Assembly: GCA_900554255.1 (NCBI GenBank)
Contig: USGN01000077.1
Coordinates: forward strand, 1 to 6,033
Reading direction: 5' to 3'
DNA length: 6,033 nt
Origin: an uncultured Collinsella sp.
Lineage (GTDB): Bacteria; Actinomycetota; Coriobacteriia; Coriobacteriales; Coriobacteriaceae
The position numbers and the translations under genes were made by a program. Of the stretch, positions 1-6,033 are shown one piece after another (positions within the stretch are counted from its first letter, which is position 1; each line of letters opens with the position of its first letter). The notes beneath the pieces are model-generated. The model was not told where the DNA came from, searched no databases, and saw only the letters and a program-made list of their open reading frames with translations.

Positions 1-425
1 TTGTGCGAGCCCGTGTAGATGTCGACCTGTCGGGCGTTCGCGATGAGCTTGGCGGCGTGGTCAAGCTGCGTGGGGTCGAGCAGCTCCTGCGTTTCGGCCA
101 GCGTGGTCTGGTAGAGCCCCTCCATGCGCTCCATAACCTGCGCGGGGCTGGACGTAGCATCAAAGGGAAAGTTGATGTCCACGTTGCGCCGATTGCCCGC
201 CTCGGTTGCCAAGCGAATAAGCTCGACCTTGAGGTCCTTGAAACCCTCGAGGTCGAGCTTTTTGCAAAAACGGTGCACGCTCGCGACCGAAACGTTGGCG
301 CGCGCGGCAAATTCCTTAATCGAAAGCCCGCGGATGTCCTCGCCGATGGCAAGGGCTGCAATGCCGAGCTGTTGCTCGGTGGGGGTGAGGCCCTGCGCCT
401 CGGTGATCTTGCGTTTGATATCCAT
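1..425 (-). CDS. RpiR/MurR-family transcriptional regulator, N-terminal part (runs off left edge)
   Basis: This is the start of an RpiR-type regulator. Such proteins bind DNA through an N-terminal helix-turn-helix and sense a phosphosugar through a C-terminal SIS domain. Reading the minus strand from the ATG at 425-423 gives 141 residues with no stop before the edge. Residues 1-75 are the HTH_6-type domain: 'LTPTEQQLG' near 13, then 'LSIKEFAARANVSVASVHRF' at 34-53 (the helix-turn-helix), then 'CKKLDLEGFKDLKVEL'. Residues 120-141 ('LDHAAKLIANARQVDIYTGSH') look like the entry of the SIS fold. The family is usually about 280 residues, so roughly half is present. A GGGAG ribosome site (complement of 431-435) lies 5 nt before the ATG. 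The gene is 42 bp downstream of the large hydrolase on the same strand, so co-transcription is likely, although a hairpin repeat lies in the gap. The family call is firm; the ligand and targets are unknown. Confidence 0.88.
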   Translation of the reverse strand, partial: MDIKRKITEAQGLTPTEQQLGIAALAIGEDIRGLSIKEFAARANVSVASVHRFCKKLDLEGFKDLKVELIRLATEAGNRRNVDINFPFDATSSPAQVMERMEGLYQTTLAETQELLDPTQLDHAAKLIANARQVDIYTGSH

Positions 426-430
426 GCGAA

Positions 431-435
431 CTCCC
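431..435 (-). promoter_or_regulatory. Ribosome binding site of the RpiR-type gene
   Basis: On the minus strand this reads GGGAG, 5 nt before the ATG at 425. It supports this start. The ORF is also open just upstream, towards the hairpin repeat, but no better start with a ribosome site is seen there. Confidence 0.6.
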
Positions 436-444
436 ACACTCGCC

Positions 445-484
445 AAACCTGCCAAAAAGGGACAGGTTTATTTTGGCAGGTTTT
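445..484 (+). repeat. Palindromic intergenic repeat, copy 1 (perfect stem)
   Basis: The left arm AAACCTGCCAAAA (445-457) and right arm TTTTGGCAGGTTT (471-483) are perfect reverse complements (13 bp) around the loop AGGGACAGGTTTA (458-470). The same loop recurs exactly in copies 2 (3065-3077) and 3 (4277-4289, inverted). This copy lies between the large hydrolase and the RpiR-type gene, both on the minus strand. It overlaps the hydrolase 3' end: the stop codon TAA is at 470-468 and the last four sense codons lie in the right arm. As RNA it would form a strong hairpin and could act as a weak terminator or 3'-end stabiliser, but no long U-tract follows the stem. Its form is that of a REP/MITE-like element; the mobilising enzyme, if any, is not in the window. 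Confidence 0.9.
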
Positions 485-3038
485 GCCCGCAAAGGGTAAC
501 GGGGCCGAGGATGCCGCTGGGGGCGACGGGCTCGGTGAGAGCGAAGATGTCGGGGATCGCATGGTCGAGCGTGTTGATGATGTCGATCGTGAGCTCATGC
601 GCACCGGCGGAAAGTGCGCCGGCGGCAAAACGGTAGGGCGGGCAGATGCGTGTGCCGAGCGAGCGCCCATCGAGCGTGAGCGTCGCGGTTTCGTAAACGT
701 CTCCCAGGTCGATCGTGGCGTCAGCGCAATCGTTGGCCAGCTCAAACGACGCATGATATCGGTAGGTGCCGCAGGTGCCGGTGAACAGGTCGGCCGTAAG
801 GTCGCCCAGGTGTTTGAGCTCTTGTGCTTCACCAAAGGCGCCATTGCTGCCGACAGGGGAGAGGGCAACGGTCCATGGGCCTTCGATGCGCAGACCGAGC
901 GATGTATCAGCGTCGATTGCGCCGTCTCCGGGCGCATCCTCGCTGCCCGCTTCCAAAACAACGATGCAGCTCTCGAAGGGTGCGAGCTCCAACACACCGT
1001 CAAACGCAACGGGCTCGGTGCCGTTTAGCAGGTCGAGCCGCGTGCCGCAAAGGCGCTCACCTGTCGCAAGTGCAACCGTGCAGTCGATGCGCTCGCGGGG
1101 GTGCTCGTTGACGAGCATAACGTAGGTCTCGCCTGCCCGCTCGTAGCGAAGTGCGCGTAGCCAGGGCTGCGGTGTGTCAGACACAACGGTCTGTAGTCCC
1201 GCGCTTGCAAGCGCGCGGGCGACATCGGCGAGCGGCGTTGCGACGAGCCCTCCCAGCTCGACCGCGCCATCGGTATCGTAGAATGCACCGGGCACCTTGT
1301 CGACGGCGAGCACCATAACGCCTGCATCCGTCATGTGTCTCGCTGCCTTTGCCGTCTTCGCGCCAATAAACGTAGCACTGGGCATAACAAATGCCTGGTA
1401 GCAGCAGCTGTTAACACCAAGCAATCCATCAGCAATCGAAACCTTGTAGCGGCTCTTGTCCTCAAAAGCCTCGGCGGGCACAAAATCAAAGTCGATCTGC
1501 GCGCGCGTGAGCTCTGCCGCCACGCGCTCGATAGGCATGGCGCTGCCGGCCCATTCGGCATCGGCATGGTACAGGATGGCGACGGGGCGCGTGGCACAGC
1601 CTCCCGAAAGCAGCGTTGCCGTACGGTTCATATAGCTCATGAGCTGGCCAAAGTGCGGCCACTGCGGGTTGTTGCCGTGCGCGTAAAAGTGCGGCGGGCA
1701 GTCCCAATCGGGGAAGGGTGCCATGCTAAACGCGTGCGGCGTAAACCAATTGACGCCGCGGACGAGCATGTGGTCGGCAATCCACTTCATCTCGCGCAAG
1801 CCCTCGTGCCAGCCAAAGGCGCCAAAAACCTCGGCCATGCAGCGCCCCTGCTTTTTGGGGTCGAGGCGCGCGGCTGAAGAGCCCAGTTTGGCAAGCGCGT
1901 AGGTAAAGAACTCCATGTTCCATGCGCCATGGAAGTAGCTGTAAGGGCCGTGGTCGATGCCGGGGGCGAGCTGGTTAATAACCACATCGATGCCCGCCAT
2001 GTCCTGACCGGCGACAGCGCGGAAATAGTGCCCAGCGCCCTGGCCCAAGCGTGTGTGGCAGCTCTTGTCTTCGATCACGTGCCCGATGTGCATGACGCCG
2101 TGCTCGCGGCACCAGTCGCCAATCTGCTCGTCAAAGCAGGTGCGGTAGAGTTGCGTGGCAATGTTCATGTAGGCGTGGCGGGTCCGTGCGCCGTCTGCCT
2201 CGCGCGTCCAAAGGCCGCGCAGTTTAGCCAGCCAATCCATGCCCAGTGCCTCGTGCAGGCGTCGTGCAAGTTCGTCCGACCATGGCAGCGCCATGTCACC
2301 GCGTCCGATAAAGCTGCTGGTAGAAGCGTCTTCGAGGGTCGCACCCTTCTCGTTCATAAAGCCAGGCTCATCGGTAAAGAACCCCAGAATGGTCTTGCCG
2401 AACTCGTCGCCCAGATGCGTGAATGTGGGTTCGTAGACGGCGTTGATGAGCATGCGGCACGAATCGGCGTCGACCATGTTGATGTATTCATCGCGAAAGC
2501 CGGTCTTTTGGCTGGTGACGTAGAGCTCGAGGGTGGTGACGCCGGCGGGAGCGTCAAAGCGCAGGCAGGCGGGAGTGCCGTCCTCGGTTTGCTCAACGGC
2601 GAGCTCAAGGTCGAGCGGCACGCCGGCAGCGTCGAAAGCTGCGGCGCCCACAAAGCACTCTGTGGGATCTATAAGATTGCCGAGCTTGATGGACGTGGAC
2701 GGTTGGGGTCCAACGACCGTTACCGTGTGATGCTTAAGCACGGTCTTCTTGAGCGCGGGGTCTACATCCTCGCCTGCAAGCGCGCCGTTGGCGTAGCCTG
2801 TGGGAAAGTGGGCATCATCGAGCAGCCAGATCTTAAGGCCCAGGCGCTTGCACTCGCCAATGATAAAACGCAGGTCGGACCACCAGCCGTCGCGGCAAAA
2901 CTCGGGATGCGTGCGCGATTCAAGGCAGACTTCGCGGATGTCCGCCCCGGCAATCTGCTCTAAGTATTCGGTAATCGTCTCGCGTTCTTCGCCCTTGAGC
3001 CACAAGAACGGAAGCACATGGTTGTCATATGCCGCCAT
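468..3038 (-). CDS. Large glycoside hydrolase, GH106-like / GH2-related (putative alpha-L-rhamnosidase-type)
   Basis: Predicted cytoplasmic glycosidase of 856 residues with no signal peptide or membrane segment. The N-terminal part (about 1-420) looks like a TIM-barrel catalytic domain: 'VCLESRTHPEFC' and 'GWWSDLRFIIGECKRLGLKI' near 37-70, 'LLDDAHFPTGYANG' near 72-85, 'GFFTDEPGF' near 219-227, 'HIGHVIEDKS' near 317-326 and 'AEVFGAFGW' near 402-410. Acidic residues in the last three motifs are candidate catalytic or metal-binding residues. Residues about 480-590 resemble the flavodoxin-like domain found in related glycosidases ('PVAILYHADAEWAG', then 'AGVMVLAVDKVPG'). Residues about 718-847 form a GH2-type galactose-binding-like jelly roll ('CGTYRYHASFEL', 'TIDLGDVYETATLTLDGRSL', 'CPPYRF', 'SGILGPVTL'). 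The ATG at 3038 is chosen because AAGGAG lies 5 nt upstream; an in-frame TTG at 3062 would put that site inside the gene. The final residues NLPK and the stop come from repeat copy 1. The fold and general class are fairly sure; the substrate is not. Confidence 0.82.
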   Translation of the reverse strand: MAAYDNHVLPFLWLKGEERETITEYLEQIAGADIREVCLESRTHPEFCRDGWWSDLRFIIGECKRLGLKIWLLDDAHFPTGYANGALAGEDVDPALKKTVLKHHTVTVVGPQPSTSIKLGNLIDPTECFVGAAAFDAAGVPLDLELAVEQTEDGTPACLRFDAPAGVTTLELYVTSQKTGFRDEYINMVDADSCRMLINAVYEPTFTHLGDEFGKTILGFFTDEPGFMNEKGATLEDASTSSFIGRGDMALPWSDELARRLHEALGMDWLAKLRGLWTREADGARTRHAYMNIATQLYRTCFDEQIGDWCREHGVMHIGHVIEDKSCHTRLGQGAGHYFRAVAGQDMAGIDVVINQLAPGIDHGPYSYFHGAWNMEFFTYALAKLGSSAARLDPKKQGRCMAEVFGAFGWHEGLREMKWIADHMLVRGVNWFTPHAFSMAPFPDWDCPPHFYAHGNNPQWPHFGQLMSYMNRTATLLSGGCATRPVAILYHADAEWAGSAMPIERVAAELTRAQIDFDFVPAEAFEDKSRYKVSIADGLLGVNSCCYQAFVMPSATFIGAKTAKAARHMTDAGVMVLAVDKVPGAFYDTDGAVELGGLVATPLADVARALASAGLQTVVSDTPQPWLRALRYERAGETYVMLVNEHPRERIDCTVALATGERLCGTRLDLLNGTEPVAFDGVLELAPFESCIVVLEAGSEDAPGDGAIDADTSLGLRIEGPWTVALSPVGSNGAFGEAQELKHLGDLTADLFTGTCGTYRYHASFELANDCADATIDLGDVYETATLTLDGRSLGTRICPPYRFAAGALSAGAHELTIDIINTLDHAIPDIFALTEPVAPSGILGPVTLCGQNLPK

Positions 3039-3043
3039 ACTCA

Positions 3044-3049
3044 CTCCTT
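3044..3049 (-). promoter_or_regulatory. Ribosome binding site that fixes the start of the large hydrolase
   Basis: The minus strand reads AAGGAG here, 5 nt before the ATG at 3038-3036. It decides against the longer in-frame TTG start at 3062. Repeat copy 2 begins directly next to it at 3051, so a hairpin there would lie immediately 5' of the ribosome site in the mRNA. Confidence 0.8.
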
Positions 3050-3050
3050 C

Positions 3051-3091
3051 AAAACCTGCCAAAAAGGGACAGGTTTATTTTGGTCGGTTTT
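3051..3091 (+). repeat. Palindromic intergenic repeat, copy 2
   Basis: The left arm AAAACCTGCCAAAA (3051-3064), loop AGGGACAGGTTTA (3065-3077) and right arm TTTTGGTCGGTTTT (3078-3091) form a stem with one T/C mismatch and one G/T wobble. Positions 3052-3083 are identical to 445-476 in copy 1, a 32-bp exact direct repeat. The element lies in the 5' leader region of the large hydrolase, abutting its ribosome site, and inside the divergent control region shared with the araC-type gene. The right arm differs from copy 1 (GGTCGG instead of GGCAGG) but matches the right arm of copy 3. Confidence 0.9.
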
Positions 3092-3256
3092 ATCTGGGCA
3101 AACGTCACCCCACAGTTGCTTGGCGAAGCGCTGGGACGCGTGCCACATGCCAGAACCAACTTTCTAAACCCTTGCGAGTTCAGGGTACGTCGCCCGTGCT
3201 GCCCTGCTAATATCAAAATCGCGGCAAAATATGACTAAATCAACGATGGTGGCGCT
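3092..3256. promoter_or_regulatory. Divergent intergenic control region between the large hydrolase and the araC-type gene
   Basis: Both flanking genes point away from this stretch, so promoters for both are expected here. On the plus strand, TGCTAATAT at 3205-3213 looks like an extended -10 element for the araC-type gene, about 43 nt before its ATG, with no good -35. On the minus strand I see no convincing -35/-10 pair. AraC-type proteins usually bind direct half-sites, but no clear pair stands out by eye. No small ORF with a ribosome site is apparent. Confidence 0.45.
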
Positions 3257-5884
<2,628 letters not shown>

Positions 5885-5885
<1 letters not shown>

Positions 5886-5912
5886 TTGAGTTTCGGCGAT
5901 TGAGTTCCGGCG
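5885..5912 (+). repeat. Tandem 14-bp direct repeat after the GH1 stop
   Basis: ATTGAGTTTCGGCG (5885-5898) is followed at once by ATTGAGTTCCGGCG (5899-5912), 13 of 14 identical. The first unit begins on the last base of the GH1 stop codon and the second runs into the hairpin that follows. It is probably a local slippage duplication. Confidence 0.75.
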
Positions 5913-5929
5913 TTCTGCCGAACGCCGGA
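5906..5929 (+). terminator. Perfect GC-rich hairpin downstream of GH1 (terminator candidate)
   Basis: TCCGGCGTTC (5906-5915) and GAACGCCGGA (5920-5929) are perfect reverse complements with a TGCC loop, starting 20 nt after the GH1 stop codon. The position and stem strength suit a transcription terminator or mRNA 3' end. No T-tract follows, so it is not a classic intrinsic terminator. Confidence 0.5.
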
Positions 5930-6033
5930 CAGGCAGCCGATTGCGTGACCACCGACGTCGATGACGGCGGCATCTGGAACGCTTTCGTTCGCCTGGGGCT
6001 TATCGAGGATTAATCGACAATATGAGTGCCACT
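5930..6033. other. Right-edge stretch without a clear gene
   Basis: No gene can be assigned. A frame with protein-like composition ends in 'GGIWNAFVRLGLIED' and a TAA at 6011-6013; it is open upstream through the hairpin, with a possible GTG at 5945 but no good ribosome site. An imperfect inverted repeat CCGACGTC / GACGGCGG lies at 5952-5970 (7 of 8 pairs). An ATG at 6022 could start the next gene, but GAGG at 6005-6008 is about 13 nt away, too far for a convincing ribosome site. Confidence 0.3.

Noticed and set aside
3..1028. Plus-strand open frame (341 codons) across the RpiR-type gene and the hydrolase 3' end
   Set aside because: It is antisense to two real genes and crosses the hairpin repeat, with no recognisable protein motif.
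1929..2963. Long plus-strand open frame (344 codons) opposite the large hydrolase
   Set aside because: It is antisense to a gene with clear domain motifs, has no recognisable motifs or ribosome site, and such open antisense frames are common in GC-rich coding DNA.

Overview
The window is about 60% G+C and reads like a carbohydrate-use locus from a high-GC, gut-type actinobacterium. My best guess is the Coriobacteriia, Collinsella-like. That rests on codon usage, protein style and the short palindromic repeat described below; there is no rRNA or other phylogenetic marker here, so the assignment is an inference.

Layout from left to right: (1) 1-425, minus strand, the N-terminal half of an RpiR/MurR-family regulator that runs off the left edge. 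(2) 468-3038, minus strand, a large 856-residue cytoplasmic glycoside hydrolase of the GH106-like / GH2-related kind. It lies 42 bp upstream of the RpiR gene in the direction of transcription, so the two may form an operon. (3) 3039-3256, a divergent intergenic region. (4) 3257-4264, plus strand, an AraC-family regulator with an N-terminal cupin. (5) 4265-4436, a gap with an operator-like palindrome. (6) 4437-5885, plus strand, a complete GH1 enzyme with 6-phospho-beta-glucosidase sequence features. (7) 5886-6033, a tandem 14-bp repeat, a perfect hairpin and a short protein-like tail, with no clear gene.

Inferred working model: a glycoside is imported, possibly phosphorylated by a PTS that is not in the window. 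It is then cleaved inside the cell by the large hydrolase and by the GH1 phospho-glucosidase. The AraC-type protein probably responds to a sugar and controls its divergent neighbour and/or the GH1 gene, while the RpiR-type protein would sense a phosphosugar through its SIS domain. No transporter, PTS gene or sugar kinase is visible here.

The most unusual signal is a short palindromic element present in all three intergenic gaps. It has an invariant 13-nt loop AGGGACAGGTTTA between A/T-edged arms. Copies 1 and 2 are direct repeats that bracket the large hydrolase gene, and copy 1 supplies its last codons and stop. Copies 2 and 3 are inverted around the araC-type gene. The arm bases of copies 2 and 3 pair better if the araC segment is flipped, which suggests a past inversion. 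I found no CRISPR array, tRNA, rRNA, transposase gene or phage gene.
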